This document shows positions 53,011 to 62,489 of a stretch of DNA of 64,000 nt, piece by piece. The translations under genes were made by a program, and so were the position numbers. The first letter of the stretch is position 1, and each line of letters starts with the position of its first letter. Source of the stretch: Pseudomonadota bacterium. GTDB lineage: Bacteria; Pseudomonadota; Gammaproteobacteria; Pseudomonadales; Oceanobacteraceae. Below the pieces are notes generated by a model. It was not told the origin of the DNA and ran no database searches. It saw only the letters and a list, made by a program, of their open reading frames with translations. The stretch is taken from the NCBI GenBank assembly GCA_030145845.1, contig JAIXHJ010000006.1:62001-126000 (forward strand). Reading direction: 5' to 3'.

Positions 53011-53778
53011 ATGACCCGAACCGCTTTTCTGACCGGTGCCGCCTCCGGTATCGGCGCCGCCACCGCCCGCGCCCTGTACGACCGCGGCTGGACGCTGGGA
53101 CTCGCCGATCTGAACCAGCAGGCGCTGCAGGAACTGAGCGCTGGCTGGGACAGTGCCCGCGTCCGCTGTTATGCACTGGACGTTACCGACGCTGCCGCCT
53201 TTACCCGCACCATCGGCCACTTTACTGACTTCACCGGTGGCAGCCTGCAGTTGCTGTTTAACTGTGCCGGTATTCTGCACATCGACCATTTTGAAGCCAT
53301 CCCCGCCAGCCGCCACCAACAGATCATCGACATCAATGTCAGCGGTGTGATCAATGGCTGTCTGGCGGCATTTCCGTGGCTGAAAAACACGCCGGCCGCC
53401 ACCGTCATCAATATGAGTTCGGCCTCAGCTGTGTATGGCATTCCGCGGATGGCGACTTATTCCGCCTCCAAATTCGCCGTCAGTGGCCTGACCGAAGCCC
53501 TGCAGATTGAGTGGCAGCCCCACGGCATCCGCGTGTGTGATGTGATGCCGCCGTTTGTCAGCACACCGATGCTTAATGAGCAGAGCTCCGGCGCCCCGGT
53601 GCTTGACCGTCTCGGCGTGCATCTGCAGGCAGAAGATGTTGCGGCCGCAGTGATCCGCCAGCTTGAAGCACCGCGCACCCACCGGGCCGTCAGTGCCTTC
53701 TTTGCTGCCGCGTGGATGCTCAGTCAGATAACCCCGCGGGCAGTGACGCGGCGGATTATTCAGTTCCTCAACCGCTGA
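53011..53778 (+). CDS. Short-chain dehydrogenase/reductase (SDR)
   Basis: 255 residues. NAD(P)-binding TGAASGIGAATA at residues 8-19, the NCAGILH and NMSSAS (catalytic Ser) segments, and the catalytic YSASKFAVSG. The acidic Asp in LADLN after strand 2 points to NAD rather than NADP. The substrate is unknown. It precedes the BASS transporter by 55 bp, perhaps in one transcript. Confidence 0.93.
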   Translation: MTRTAFLTGAASGIGAATARALYDRGWTLGLADLNQQALQELSAGWDSARVRCYALDVTDAAAFTRTIGHFTDFTGGSLQLLFNCAGILHIDHFEAIPASRHQQIIDINVSGVINGCLAAFPWLKNTPAATVINMSSASAVYGIPRMATYSASKFAVSGLTEALQIEWQPHGIRVCDVMPPFVSTPMLNEQSSGAPVLDRLGVHLQAEDVAAAVIRQLEAPRTHRAVSAFFAAAWMLSQITPRAVTRRIIQFLNR

Positions 53779-53833
53779 GCTGAGATTCTGCAGGCAGTCA
53801 GGTAAGATAGCGCCCCCACCCGTGGAGGCTCAG

Positions 53834-54763
53834 ATGATTTCTGTAAACCGACTTTTCCCCCTGCTGGCCGTGATTTTCAGCCTCGCGGCCTGGTACGAAC
53901 CCCAGCCCCTGCTGGGTCTGAAAGATGCCATCGTGCCATTGCTCAGTATTGTGATGTTCTGCATGGGCCTGACCCTGCGCTGGGCCGACTTCCGCCGCGT
54001 CTGGAACAAACCCCAGCCCATCGCCCTCGGCGTACTGCTGCAGTTTGTGCTGATGCCGCTGCTTGCCTGGGCGCTGGTGCATGCCCTGTCGCTGCCGCAG
54101 GAACTGGCCATCGGCCTGATTATTGTCGGCGCCTGCGCCGGTGGTACGTCTTCCAACGTGATGACTTATCTGGCCGGTGGAGATGTTGCCCTGTCAGTCA
54201 GCATGACACTGATGTCGACCCTGTGGGGGGTTGTCCTGACGCCGTGGCTGGTCGCCTTTTATGCCTCCGCCGACGTGGCAGTGGATACCAGTGCCATGAT
54301 TCTCAGCATCGCCCAGATTGTTGTCCTGCCGGTGGCTGCCGGTCTGCTGTGTAATCAGTTTCTGCCACAGATCGGCCAGAGCCTGAGCAGCCGTCTGCCC
54401 GATATTGCCGCGCTGTTTATTCTGTTTATCATCGCCATTATCGTCGCCCTGAATGCCGATGAAATTGCCACCATGGGAATTTCTGCGGCGTTTGCGGTCA
54501 TATTACATAACCTGCTTGGCCTGGCACTGGCCTATGCCATTGCCCGCTGGAACGGCCACACCGAAGTGGAAGCGCGCACCATTGCGCTAGAAGTCGGAAT
54601 GCAGAACTCAGGTCTGGGCGTTGCCCTGGCACTTAAATTTTATGGCCCTGTGGCCGCCCTGCCCGGCGCTCTGTTCAGCGTCTGGCACAACATCAGTGGC
54701 TCGGCCCTGGCCGGCTGGTGGAAATGGCAGACAGAGCGCAGAATCAGGAAATCACGCGGATGA
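53834..54763 (+). CDS. Bile acid:sodium symporter family (BASS) transporter
   Basis: 309 residues from ATG 53834, with GGAGG six bases upstream; a GTG at 53822 is less likely. About ten helices. The conserved GACAGGTSSNVMTYLAGGD and EVGMQNSGLGVALA motifs are the sodium- and substrate-binding crossover segments of this family. It probably imports an organic anion with Na+. Its TGA overlaps the ATG of the next gene (ATGA). Confidence 0.9.
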   Translation: MISVNRLFPLLAVIFSLAAWYEPQPLLGLKDAIVPLLSIVMFCMGLTLRWADFRRVWNKPQPIALGVLLQFVLMPLLAWALVHALSLPQELAIGLIIVGACAGGTSSNVMTYLAGGDVALSVSMTLMSTLWGVVLTPWLVAFYASADVAVDTSAMILSIAQIVVLPVAAGLLCNQFLPQIGQSLSSRLPDIAALFILFIIAIIVALNADEIATMGISAAFAVILHNLLGLALAYAIARWNGHTEVEARTIALEVGMQNSGLGVALALKFYGPVAALPGALFSVWHNISGSALAGWWKWQTERRIRKSRG

Positions 54764-55287
54764 AATTACAGGCTTATCTGTTACTGCCAGCGCTGCTGCT
54801 GGGCAGCGCCCTGAGTCAGGCGTATGAAGTACGCCTGAGCGAACAGCAGATGCAGCAGGAACTGGATGCCCGCATGCCGGTCACCCGCCAGCAGGGGATG
54901 TTTATTCTCACCCTGTCTGAACCACAGCTGGCACTGCTGAGCGAACAGCAGCGCATCAGTATTCACAGCAAAGCCCTGATCAATACCACGCTGGGTTTAC
55001 AGGGCAACGGCCGCGTTACCGTTAACGGCAAAGTCCGCTATGAGCCATCAGACTACAGTTTTTACATTGATGATCCGCAGGTCACGGCAATCAGTATTGA
55101 TGGTCTGTCCCCCTCGCTGGAGCCACAGCTGATCAACCTGGCTCAGCAGGCACTGCAGCCGGCCCTCGAAGGCCAGCCGGTATACACCCTCAGTGATCAG
55201 GATATGTCCGAGTCCATGGCGCGCATGATGCTGAAGTCGATGACCATTGACGGCAGCGATATGGTGCTGGAGCTCAGTCCGTTCTGA
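54760..55287 (+). CDS. DUF1439 (YceB-like) periplasmic protein
   Basis: 175 residues from ATG 54760 with a signal peptide (MKLQAYLLLPALLLGSALSQA). The mature chain follows the DUF1439 pattern: VRLSEQQMQQELDARMPVTRQQG, then alternating strands and LNLAQQALQPALEGQPVYTL. No lipobox Cys is visible, unlike E. coli YceB. The function is unknown; the fold resembles a lipid-binding tube. It overlaps the BASS gene and ends at a terminator. Confidence 0.8.
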   Translation: MKLQAYLLLPALLLGSALSQAYEVRLSEQQMQQELDARMPVTRQQGMFILTLSEPQLALLSEQQRISIHSKALINTTLGLQGNGRVTVNGKVRYEPSDYSFYIDDPQVTAISIDGLSPSLEPQLINLAQQALQPALEGQPVYTLSDQDMSESMARMMLKSMTIDGSDMVLELSPF

Positions 55288-55290
55288 CGC

Positions 55291-55323
55291 ACAAAAAAAC
55301 CGGCCACTGGCCGGTTTTTTTGT
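55291..55323. terminator. Bidirectional intrinsic terminator
   Basis: A 15-bp perfect palindrome (55291-55305 with 55309-55323) with a 3-nt loop and A and T runs. It is shared by the convergent DUF1439 and cytochrome b561 genes. Confidence 0.92.
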
Positions 55324-55332
55324 CACCGCTAC

Positions 55333-55866
55333 TCAGCGACGGAACGTCATACGCCGCAGGGTATCGTCTTTCATGCGGAAGTGATGCAGTAACGCAGCAC
55401 CGATATGGGCCAGCAGCACCAGAATCATGGCCCAGGCTCCCAGGCCGTGCACGGCTTCAAAAAACTCATGCGCGCCTTCGCTTTTGCCCATAATCTGCGG
55501 CAGTTCAAGGCCGAACAGCGCCACCGGATAACCCGCGCTCTGACTCATCAGAATGCCACTGACCGGCATAATCAGCATCAGCAGGTAGAGAATACCCTGC
55601 ACCGCTTTGGCCTTGACCACATCCGCACGTGGTGTGCCGGCCAAAGGGGCTACCGGGTTGGAAATCCGCACCGGAATACGGATCAGAATCAGGATCAGTG
55701 CCACCACCCCGAACGATTTATGCAGGCCGATCAGCTGCAGTTTTTCCTGCCCCTGTGGCATGTCTTCCATAATCAGACCAACGGCCAGCAGCGCAAAAAT
55801 CACCAGAGCTGAACCCCAGTGCACCAGTTTGGTTGCCAGGCTGAACTCATCAGCAGCGTGTTTCAT
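55333..55866 (-). CDS. Cytochrome b561 family protein
   Basis: 177 residues with four membrane helices and the expected haem-ligand His residues (KLVHWGSA in helix 1, GLHKSFGV in helix 2, HEFFEAVHGLGAW in helix 3 and LLAHIGAALLHHF in helix 4). It is the E. coli CybB-like type, a membrane di-haem b protein that can pass electrons from ubiquinol or superoxide. It stands alone, facing the MCP gene. Confidence 0.93.
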   Translation of the reverse strand: MKHAADEFSLATKLVHWGSALVIFALLAVGLIMEDMPQGQEKLQLIGLHKSFGVVALILILIRIPVRISNPVAPLAGTPRADVVKAKAVQGILYLLMLIMPVSGILMSQSAGYPVALFGLELPQIMGKSEGAHEFFEAVHGLGAWAMILVLLAHIGAALLHHFRMKDDTLRRMTFRR

Positions 55867-56007
55867 GGTATTCCCTTATAGTTTTGAGGTGATAAAAGGT
55901 TACCACCGGCTTTTTCGCAAAGGGAGCTTTTTATTCCCAGCCGGACCTCGCACCCACGCCATATTCATCTAAGCTTTGGCGGAATGAGAACGTTTCCGGA
56001 GGTCGCC

Positions 56008-57882
56008 ATGTTTATCCATCATCTCAGTATCAGAACCAAACACACATTTATTCTTATTCTCGTGGTACTTGGGCTGATCATCACCTCGGCACTGACCGTC
56101 CTGCAGTTTTCCCAGCTGGGTGACCTCGGCGATATCCTCTATCAACAGGAAAAAGTAAACAGTGAAATGCTGATGCTGCGCCGCAATGAAAAAGATTTTC
56201 TTGCCCGCAAAGCACTGAAATATGCCACACAGTTTGAACAGCATGCCAACCAGGCTGACGCCCATCTTACGCAGCTGAAAACCGATATGAGCAGTATGAA
56301 TCTGAACACCGGCCGTATTGACGGACTGGCAGATAATATCCGCGAATACCGCCAGGTATTTGCCGAGCTGGTCAGACAACAGACCGATGTCGGTCTGGAT
56401 CATAAAAGCGGTCTGTATGGTGCCCTGCGCGAGGCGGTTCACAATGTTGAAGCCACGGCCAAAGCAGCCGCTGATTATGAAATCCTTTATTACATGCTGA
56501 TGCTGCGCCGCCATGAAAAAGATTTTATGTTGCGCTCTGACGCAAAATATATGGAGAAATTCAATCAGGGAATCAGCGATTTCCGCGCTGCTCTGACAAC
56601 CAGTCCGCTGGCCGGCGATAGTCAGGTAAGAACCCAGCTGCAGACCTATCAGGATGATTTCAGCGCCCTGTTTGCCAAAGAGCAGCTGATCGGCCTGAAT
56701 GAAGATGAAGGTCTGCGCGGTAAAATGCGAGCCGCTGTACGGCAGACAGAATCCGGTTTTGACGCGCTGTCCACTTATATCAGCGAACAGATGGCCAGCA
56801 AACGCCAGACGGTTTATACCAATCTGGTTATCAGTATTCTAGTGACCTTCCTGATAGTCTCTGCACTGACCATTCTGGTATCACGCGCCATTTACCGCCC
56901 GGTGCAGGAAATCACCGCTCAGATTCAGCACATTGCCGGCGATCTCGATCTGACGCGAATGACAGAGCACCCCTCCGGGGACGAAATCGGTCTGCTGTCG
57001 CGGGCGTTCGACTCCCTGATCAGTACCCTGCGCAATACCGTGGATCAGGTGAAATCCGGAGCCGGCGAAGTGGCAGCTGCGTCCGAAGAAATGTCGGTCA
57101 TTACCCGCGAAGTCGGCAACGCCAGTCAGCTGCAGCAGGATGAGGTCACGCAGACCGTTACCGCCATGAATGAAATGACATCCACCATCCAGAATATTGC
57201 CGGCAATGCCAATGAAGCCGCCAGCGCCGTGTCTCAGGTGCATCAGCAGGTCAGCCACGGCAAACAGATTTCAGATCAGGCCCGCAGTGAAATGGAACAG
57301 CTGAATGAAGAAATTCTGCAGGCCACCCATGCCATTGAAAAACTGCAGCAGGACAGCGCCAGCATCGGTGCCATTCTGAATGAAATTAATGCCATTGCCG
57401 AGCAGACCAATCTGCTCGCCCTGAATGCCGCCATCGAAGCGGCACGTGCCGGCGAACAGGGGCGTGGTTTTGCCGTGGTGGCCGATGAAGTACGCACTCT
57501 CGCCCAGCGTACACAGGAATCCACCGAATCCATCAGCAGCACCATCAGCGAATTTAATAAAGGCACAGCGGATGTGGTCAACACCGTCCTGAAATCCCGC
57601 GACCGTGCCGACAGCGGCATCAGTAAAGTACGCGAAGCCAGCGCTGCCCTGCAGGTTATTTATGATGAGGTCACGAATATCAGCGACCTGAATAATCAGA
57701 TGGCCACAGCGGCCGAAGAACAGAGCTATGCCGCCGATGAAATCAACCGCAATGTCGTGCGCGTCAATGATCTGGCTGACACCAGCCGGCAGCAGGCAGC
57801 ACAGGCGGCAGCAGCCAGCCAGGCACTGGCTGAACTGGCCGCCCGTTTAAGTGACACCGTGGAAAAATTCACCGTCAGCTGA
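56008..57882 (+). CDS. Methyl-accepting chemotaxis protein
   Basis: 624 residues from ATG 56008, with GGAGG upstream. Helix 1 ([19 protein letters not shown]) and helix 2 ([20 protein letters not shown], ~265-287) enclose a helical bimodular-type (HBM) sensor with two copies of an LRRxEKDF motif. HAMP (~290-345) is followed by a methyl-accepting signalling domain with the conserved hairpin tip [38 protein letters not shown]. The ligand is unknown (HBM sensors often bind organic acids). No C-terminal pentapeptide for CheR is present (ends KFTVS). The 3' end overlaps the next gene by 8 bp. Confidence 0.94.
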   Translation: MFIHHLSIRTKHTFILILVVLGLIITSALTVLQFSQLGDLGDILYQQEKVNSEMLMLRRNEKDFLARKALKYATQFEQHANQADAHLTQLKTDMSSMNLNTGRIDGLADNIREYRQVFAELVRQQTDVGLDHKSGLYGALREAVHNVEATAKAAADYEILYYMLMLRRHEKDFMLRSDAKYMEKFNQGISDFRAALTTSPLAGDSQVRTQLQTYQDDFSALFAKEQLIGLNEDEGLRGKMRAAVRQTESGFDALSTYISEQMASKRQTVYTNLVISILVTFLIVSALTILVSRAIYRPVQEITAQIQHIAGDLDLTRMTEHPSGDEIGLLSRAFDSLISTLRNTVDQVKSGAGEVAAASEEMSVITREVGNASQLQQDEVTQTVTAMNEMTSTIQNIAGNANEAASAVSQVHQQVSHGKQISDQARSEMEQLNEEILQATHAIEKLQQDSASIGAILNEINAIAEQTNLLALNAAIEAARAGEQGRGFAVVADEVRTLAQRTQESTESISSTISEFNKGTADVVNTVLKSRDRADSGISKVREASAALQVIYDEVTNISDLNNQMATAAEEQSYAADEINRNVVRVNDLADTSRQQAAQAAAASQALAELAARLSDTVEKFTVS

Positions 57883-58993
57883 GCAGATGCATAACCCGGT
57901 CACGGTAGCCGGTAATCACCTCGGCCGTACCCGACCAGGCTTTATCCAGTTCCGGGTCGCCGCTGTCCATAATCAGTGGCCGGCCCTGTAACGCACTGAG
58001 TTTGCTTTTTGTCGACACCAGCAGCAGATTCTGCCGGCCCAGACGCTTCAGCACCTGAGCGCTGAACTGCTGATTACCGCGGCCGGTAATATGGCCCTGG
58101 CCACCGATCACACTGAGTACCGCCCGGGCCTGCGGATACTGATCCAGTAATGCCAGAATGCCGTCCGCACTTAAATCACTGGCCAACAGCCGGCGGTTAA
58201 TCACGGCATCCACCCCCAGCAGGGTATTTTCCAGCCCCAGTTCATCCATCAGCGCTGCCGTGGTTTTACCGGAGCCGATCAGATAGAGCACGTCGTCTTC
58301 CATCTCCTCGCTCAGATAAGCAGCAATATCCGCCACCACCAGCGCTTCCGCTTCAACGCCGCCCTGCTTCACCGACTGCACAAAATGGCCGGCCTGCGGA
58401 ACCCGCATGTCGCCATAATGACGCGCGCGGACCTGATTGCGGCGGAAGGCTTCTTCGTCCAGATCGCGTACCTCTGCCGCGCGGATATCCACCAGCTGTC
58501 CTTCTGCCAGACGGCGTACCACTTCGGCCGACGCCGCTGGCGTAATGCCATAAACCGCAGAATGAATTTTCACCCCGGCCGGAATCCCCAGCACCGGCAG
58601 CGTTTCACCGACAACGCTGCAGATATCGCGGGCAGTCCCGTCACCGCCGGCAAACAACAGCAGGTCCACGCCACGCTGCTGCATCTCTGCTGCCGCAGCA
58701 CGGGTATGTTCAGGACCGCTGCCCGTGTCCGGCAGCGTGATATCAAGCAGCGTGCAATGAAAACCCAGTTCCGTCAGCAGGCTGGCACCCATCTCTCCCG
58801 GGCAGGTCAGAAAATGCAGCTGCTCTTTAAGATCCGTTAATGACTGCAGCGCCTGGCGGGTCCGCAATTGCGCTTTTTTTTCCGCACCGCGGGCCAGTGC
58901 TTCACGGACCACCGCTGCACCGTCGCTGCCTTTCAGCCCTACCGCACCGCCGATACCGGCCAGCGGATTAATAATCAGTCCGAGCGTTAACAT
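57875..58993 (-). CDS. ATP-NAD kinase-family protein
   Basis: 372 residues from ATG 58993, preceded by GGAGACAGC. Key motifs: [21 protein letters not shown] at the N-terminus and [17 protein letters not shown] (GGDGT nucleotide-binding loop), then [17 protein letters not shown]. These fit the ATP-NAD/AcoX kinase fold. The size and C-terminal part differ from NadK, so it may phosphorylate another substrate. It is convergent with the MCP gene (8-bp overlap). Confidence 0.82.
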   Translation of the reverse strand: MLTLGLIINPLAGIGGAVGLKGSDGAAVVREALARGAEKKAQLRTRQALQSLTDLKEQLHFLTCPGEMGASLLTELGFHCTLLDITLPDTGSGPEHTRAAAAEMQQRGVDLLLFAGGDGTARDICSVVGETLPVLGIPAGVKIHSAVYGITPAASAEVVRRLAEGQLVDIRAAEVRDLDEEAFRRNQVRARHYGDMRVPQAGHFVQSVKQGGVEAEALVVADIAAYLSEEMEDDVLYLIGSGKTTAALMDELGLENTLLGVDAVINRRLLASDLSADGILALLDQYPQARAVLSVIGGQGHITGRGNQQFSAQVLKRLGRQNLLLVSTKSKLSALQGRPLIMDSGDPELDKAWSGTAEVITGYRDRVMHLLS

Positions 58994-59029
58994 GCTGTCT
59001 CCGAACACCGGTTCCTGCCGCCGCCGGCA

Positions 59030-60094
59030 TCAGAACCAGTCACTGATTTTAATGCCGACACCCAGACGTTCCTGATAACGGTTATAGTCGATCAGACTTT
59101 CACCGTAACCATTAAAATACTGCACATAACCTTTCAGTTTACGGTTCAGCGGGAAGGTCCAGCCGAGCTCTACCGCACCCCGGTTTTCATCCGGGTTTAA
59201 ATTATTGCGCAGCATAATCGTCAGGCGATGATTACCCAGCACATGCATATAATTGATTTCGCCGGGGCCCATATAGTCATCAATATCCGGGTTATCGTTG
59301 TCTTCCGGGTCCCACGGGTCGGCTTCACTTTCTTCCGGCACCCGCCACCAGGCGCGCACCACAAACACACCACTCGGCAACACCGATACCATCTGACCGA
59401 TAATCCGGTTCCAGCTGCGTGACAGAGAGCTGGTCTGGCCATTGGACTGGTGATTGAACGCCAATGAAAAATAATCAATCCAGTTATTTTCCGTCTGCCA
59501 TGACAGAATCAGTTCCGGCTCATGGTTGGTTTCCCGGAACGGGCGGGAAATATCGCTGTTGTATGCCTGCCAGAAAGAGCGGTTGGTATAACCGAAATCA
59601 ATCGCGCTCATTTTACCCAACAGGCCGGTGGACAGGCGGTATTTGAGGCTGAACTGAAATACGGCTTCCAGATGCTCATAACTGTTGCCCTCGCCGGCGG
59701 CCGGGTCATCCGTATAGTGCTCAATCACCTGATCCTGCTCTTCGTCACTGGGCTTGGTCTGATAAGTCAGCGGCAGAATATAGTTGGGGCGGTGCGGTAA
59801 CAGGATATAGGGGCTGTCAGCCGCCATATCCTCGGTCTGAATTTTTTCCACCAGCTGTGGCAGCTGGCGGATGGCGGGTTTGATTTCTTCATCAGAAATT
59901 ATTTCCACGCTGTGCGTTTCCCGTTTTAACGGCTCTGCCTCTGGCAGGGAAAAATCCAGAAAACCGCTGCTGTCATCATTCTGACTCTCTGCAGCCATCT
60001 CAGTCGTGGTATCCGCTGCCGGAACCTCATCATTGGCCAGAGTCCAGGCAGGGAGCATAGCGGAAAGCAGAAGAATAAAACGCGCAGGGGGCAT
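59030..60094 (-). CDS. pldA: Outer-membrane phospholipase A
   Basis: 354 residues from ATG 60094 (MPPARFILLLSAMLPAWTLAN, signal peptide). A longer in-frame extension would translate the tandem repeat and is unlikely. The catalytic site is in NHQSNGQTSSLSRSWNRI (His and Ser) with the Asn of PldA-type enzymes nearby; the strands LKYRLSTGLLGK, WWRVPEE and NYMHVLGNHRLTIML follow. A Ca2+-dependent, dimeric outer-membrane enzyme that hydrolyses phospholipids. The 139 bp between it and the 7-bp repeat have no obvious promoter; the upstream gene lies in the same direction. Confidence 0.9.
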   Translation of the reverse strand: MPPARFILLLSAMLPAWTLANDEVPAADTTTEMAAESQNDDSSGFLDFSLPEAEPLKRETHSVEIISDEEIKPAIRQLPQLVEKIQTEDMAADSPYILLPHRPNYILPLTYQTKPSDEEQDQVIEHYTDDPAAGEGNSYEHLEAVFQFSLKYRLSTGLLGKMSAIDFGYTNRSFWQAYNSDISRPFRETNHEPELILSWQTENNWIDYFSLAFNHQSNGQTSSLSRSWNRIIGQMVSVLPSGVFVVRAWWRVPEESEADPWDPEDNDNPDIDDYMGPGEINYMHVLGNHRLTIMLRNNLNPDENRGAVELGWTFPLNRKLKGYVQYFNGYGESLIDYNRYQERLGVGIKISDWF

Positions 60095-60233
60095 TGTCGG
60101 GTTCCGTCGTTGTTTTAATTCATCAGGGAACCCCGGCGCGACCGCGCGGAACGGCCTTACGGCGGGGACCCCGGCAATGCCCGACACTATAGCGGCAAAT
60201 CCGGCCGCGGCGAAGCTCAGACAGCGCGACAGT

Positions 60234-60290
60234 CTGTCTGCTGTCTGCTGTCTGCTGTCTGCTGTCTGCTGTCTGCTGTCTGCTGTCTGC
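60234..60290. repeat. 7-bp tandem repeat, about 8 copies
   Basis: CTGTCTG repeated 8.1 times (60234-60290), all copies identical. It begins 3 bp after the stop codon of the upstream zinc-ribbon gene and lies 140 bp before the pldA start. The unit is not a multiple of three, so slippage would shift any reading frame crossing it. Confidence 0.95.
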
Positions 60291-60292
60291 AC

Positions 60293-60748
60293 TCAGACGG
60301 TATAGCCTTCGGCTTCAAGATAAGGCGTACGGATCGCCTGATACTCATTTTTACAACCCGGACAGATGCGGATGTCTTTACTGAGAATGCGGTTATGCAG
60401 ATGCAGCAGCTGCTGTTTGCTTTCCCAGCAGTATGAGCAATACGGCTGGCCGTAAGGACGGCCGTCCAGTGTTTTGTAATAACCATCACCCCGGCGGCGC
60501 AGATTGCCTTTATACACCAGCGCTTCATTCAGCCGCACCAGCTCTGCATCCCGGGCTTCACACACCCCCTGCAGCAGGCTCAGCTCCATTTTGCTGGAGG
60601 CAACAGCCGCGGTCAGATCCGCCAGCAGGCGCTTCATATCCGGCTTATCCAGCTGATAATTGGCATCCCTGATCTGACGTCCCACATCCTGAGCAAAATT
60701 CAGACTGCGTAATACATCTTCAACCGTACCCTGTCCCGGCATCGTCAT
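60293..60748 (-). CDS. Small zinc-ribbon-like protein
   Basis: 151 residues. An N-terminal helical half with a coiled-coil pattern (LLADLTAAVASSKMELSLLQGVCEARDAELVRLNEAL) precedes a beta turn (YKGNLRRRGDGYYKTLDGRPYGQPYC). The CSYCW and CPGC pairs could bind one zinc. Similar helical/zinc-ribbon proteins occur in many bacteria without a known role. It is upstream of pldA in the same direction, with the 7-bp repeat just after its stop. Confidence 0.78.
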   Translation of the reverse strand: MTMPGQGTVEDVLRSLNFAQDVGRQIRDANYQLDKPDMKRLLADLTAAVASSKMELSLLQGVCEARDAELVRLNEALVYKGNLRRRGDGYYKTLDGRPYGQPYCSYCWESKQQLLHLHNRILSKDIRICPGCKNEYQAIRTPYLEAEGYTV

Positions 60749-60835
60749 TCTCCCGTCATATCTTCAGATCAAAAACGTCGGAAATCCGGCATTTTTATGA
60801 TTTCACGGGAGACATTGCAGCTTCGATGCCAGATT

Positions 60836-61732
60836 TCAGGCCACGGCTTTACGCCGTCTGAGCCCGCGCTCACTGGCGGCCGGATGCTGGGCAATCAGCA
60901 CACAGGCGAGCACCAGCACAATGGCGAACATCTGCACCAGCGTCAGTACCTCGTTGAGGAACAGTACCCCCGACACCACGGCCACCACCGGGTTAACCAG
61001 CCCGAGAAAGGCCAGTTTATCGACCGGCAGGCGCGATACGGAACGGAACCAGATAATGTAGCCCAGCCCCATGGTAACCGGCCCCAGCCAGCCCAGAGCG
61101 ATGATGGCACCGGTATCCAGCGACGGAAACGGACTGCCGCTCAGCAGCGTCACGATCAGCAGCACAATACCGGCCAGAGCCAGCTGAGCACTGGTCATCA
61201 CCATGGGTTTAATGTCTTTGCCCAGCACCGGAATAAGCAGCACTCCCAGTGACATACTGGTAGCCGCCAGCAGCGAAAACGCCACCCCCAGCCAGTCCAG
61301 CTGCTGCGGTGACTGCCAGACCAGCAGGGCCACCCCGGCAATACCACCAACAGCACTGAGCAGCTGCAGCGCCGACGGCAGTCGGCCCATCAGCGCCCGG
61401 ATCAGCAGAATCTGCAGCGGCATACTGGCGGTCAGGGTTGCCGCCATACCGCCGGGCAGGCGCTGAATACCGGCAAACAGCAGCGCGGTGAAAATACCGA
61501 TATTGAGTGAACTGAGCACCACGATCTGCAGCCATTTACTGCGCCATACGGACAACGGTACCAGCGGCAGCATCATCAGCCCCGGCACCAGAATACGCAG
61601 GGTTGCCAGCCACATCGGATCAATACCGGCCAGCCAGGCCTTGGTCACCGGATAGGTGGTGCCCCACAGCAGCGGTGCCAGCAGCGCCAACAGCCAGGCA
61701 CTGGTGGCCGGCGTCTCTGTATTTGCGTTCAT
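60836..61732 (-). CDS. EamA-family (DMT) transporter
   Basis: 298 residues with ten membrane helices in two EamA halves (first half starts WLLALLAPLLWGTTYPVTKAWL; second half LGVLLIPVLGKDIKPMVMTSAQL). It is a drug/metabolite exporter-type protein; the substrate is unknown. Divergent from a MarR regulator across 123 bp holding two palindromes, so it is the probable target of that regulator. Confidence 0.92.
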   Translation of the reverse strand: MNANTETPATSAWLLALLAPLLWGTTYPVTKAWLAGIDPMWLATLRILVPGLMMLPLVPLSVWRSKWLQIVVLSSLNIGIFTALLFAGIQRLPGGMAATLTASMPLQILLIRALMGRLPSALQLLSAVGGIAGVALLVWQSPQQLDWLGVAFSLLAATSMSLGVLLIPVLGKDIKPMVMTSAQLALAGIVLLIVTLLSGSPFPSLDTGAIIALGWLGPVTMGLGYIIWFRSVSRLPVDKLAFLGLVNPVVAVVSGVLFLNEVLTLVQMFAIVLVLACVLIAQHPAASERGLRRRKAVA

Positions 61733-61736
61733 AATT

Positions 61737-61754
61737 TATCTTCATATTAAGATA
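61737..61754. promoter_or_regulatory. Candidate MarR operator, site 1
   Basis: TATCTT and AAGATA arms with a 6-bp spacer, 4 bp upstream of the EamA start codon. The same arms and spacing recur at 61794-61811. Confidence 0.6.
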
Positions 61755-61791
61755 TTTGAAGAAAAGATAACAGCCGGAGGGAGACAGGTCA

Positions 61792-61813
61792 AATATCTTT
61801 ACGTGAAGATATT
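61792..61813. promoter_or_regulatory. Candidate MarR operator, site 2
   Basis: AATATCTT and AAGATATT arms (perfect 8-bp inverted repeat) around a 6-bp spacer, in the centre of the EamA-MarR intergenic region, 42 bp upstream of the MarR start. Confidence 0.65.
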
Positions 61814-61855
61814 ATCCGGGCACAATCCACCCGATCAACCACAACAGGCCTGCCC

Positions 61856-62350
61856 ATGACAGATAAACCGGATCATATTGATTTTGTCGTCAATCAGTGG
61901 CGTGAGGAACGCCCCGCACTGCAGCCGATGCCCATGGCGGTGATCGGCCGCCTGAAACGCCTGACCGCCCACCTGAGGCAGCAGATCGAAAGCAAACATA
62001 AGGAATTTGGTCTGGCCTGGGGCGAATTTGATGTGCTGGCCACCCTGTTACGCAGTGGCGCACCTTATTGTCTGACCCCGACCCTGCTGTTCCGCTCGGC
62101 CATGCTGTCGTCCGGCGCCATGACCAACCGCCTCAACAAGCTGGAAAAGCAGGGCCTGGTCGAGCGTCTGCCGGACCCGGATGACCGCCGCAGCCTGCTG
62201 GTCCGGCTGACGGATGACGGTTACCGGCTGATCAGCCAGGCCATCACAGAACATGTGGATACCGAAGCGCAATTGCTGGCAGCGCTGAGTGAAGATGAAC
62301 AGCAACAGCTGAACAGCCTGCTGAAAAAGTGGCTGGCAGATTTCGAATAA
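61856..62350 (+). CDS. MarR family transcriptional regulator
   Basis: 164 residues. Winged helix typical of MarR: LTPTLLFRSAMLSSGAMTNRLNKLEKQGLVERLPDPDDRRSLLVRLTDDGYRL contains the recognition helix (SGAMTNRLNKLE) and the DxRxxxVxLT wing. It probably dimerises and represses the divergent EamA exporter gene and itself through the two TATCTT-N6-AAGATA sites. The inducer is unknown. Confidence 0.93.
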   Translation: MTDKPDHIDFVVNQWREERPALQPMPMAVIGRLKRLTAHLRQQIESKHKEFGLAWGEFDVLATLLRSGAPYCLTPTLLFRSAMLSSGAMTNRLNKLEKQGLVERLPDPDDRRSLLVRLTDDGYRLISQAITEHVDTEAQLLAALSEDEQQQLNSLLKKWLADFE

Positions 62351-62489
62351 CGTTTCTGCCAGAAGACTATTCCCGCATTGCCCCTCCAGTATTGCCAAAT
62401 CCGGATATATGCATCCAGATATGAATTCTGTGATCTAATACAAAGTGTAAGGATTTTGAAAACAGACCGTAGCGGCATTGGAGAGGCAT

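Noticed and set aside
60234-60290. Possible CRISPR array
   Set aside because: Units are 7 bp, contiguous and without spacers; this is a simple tandem repeat.
60095-60292. 66-residue N-terminal extension of PldA through the 7-bp repeat
   Set aside because: The signal peptide begins at 60094 and the extension is a translated repeat.
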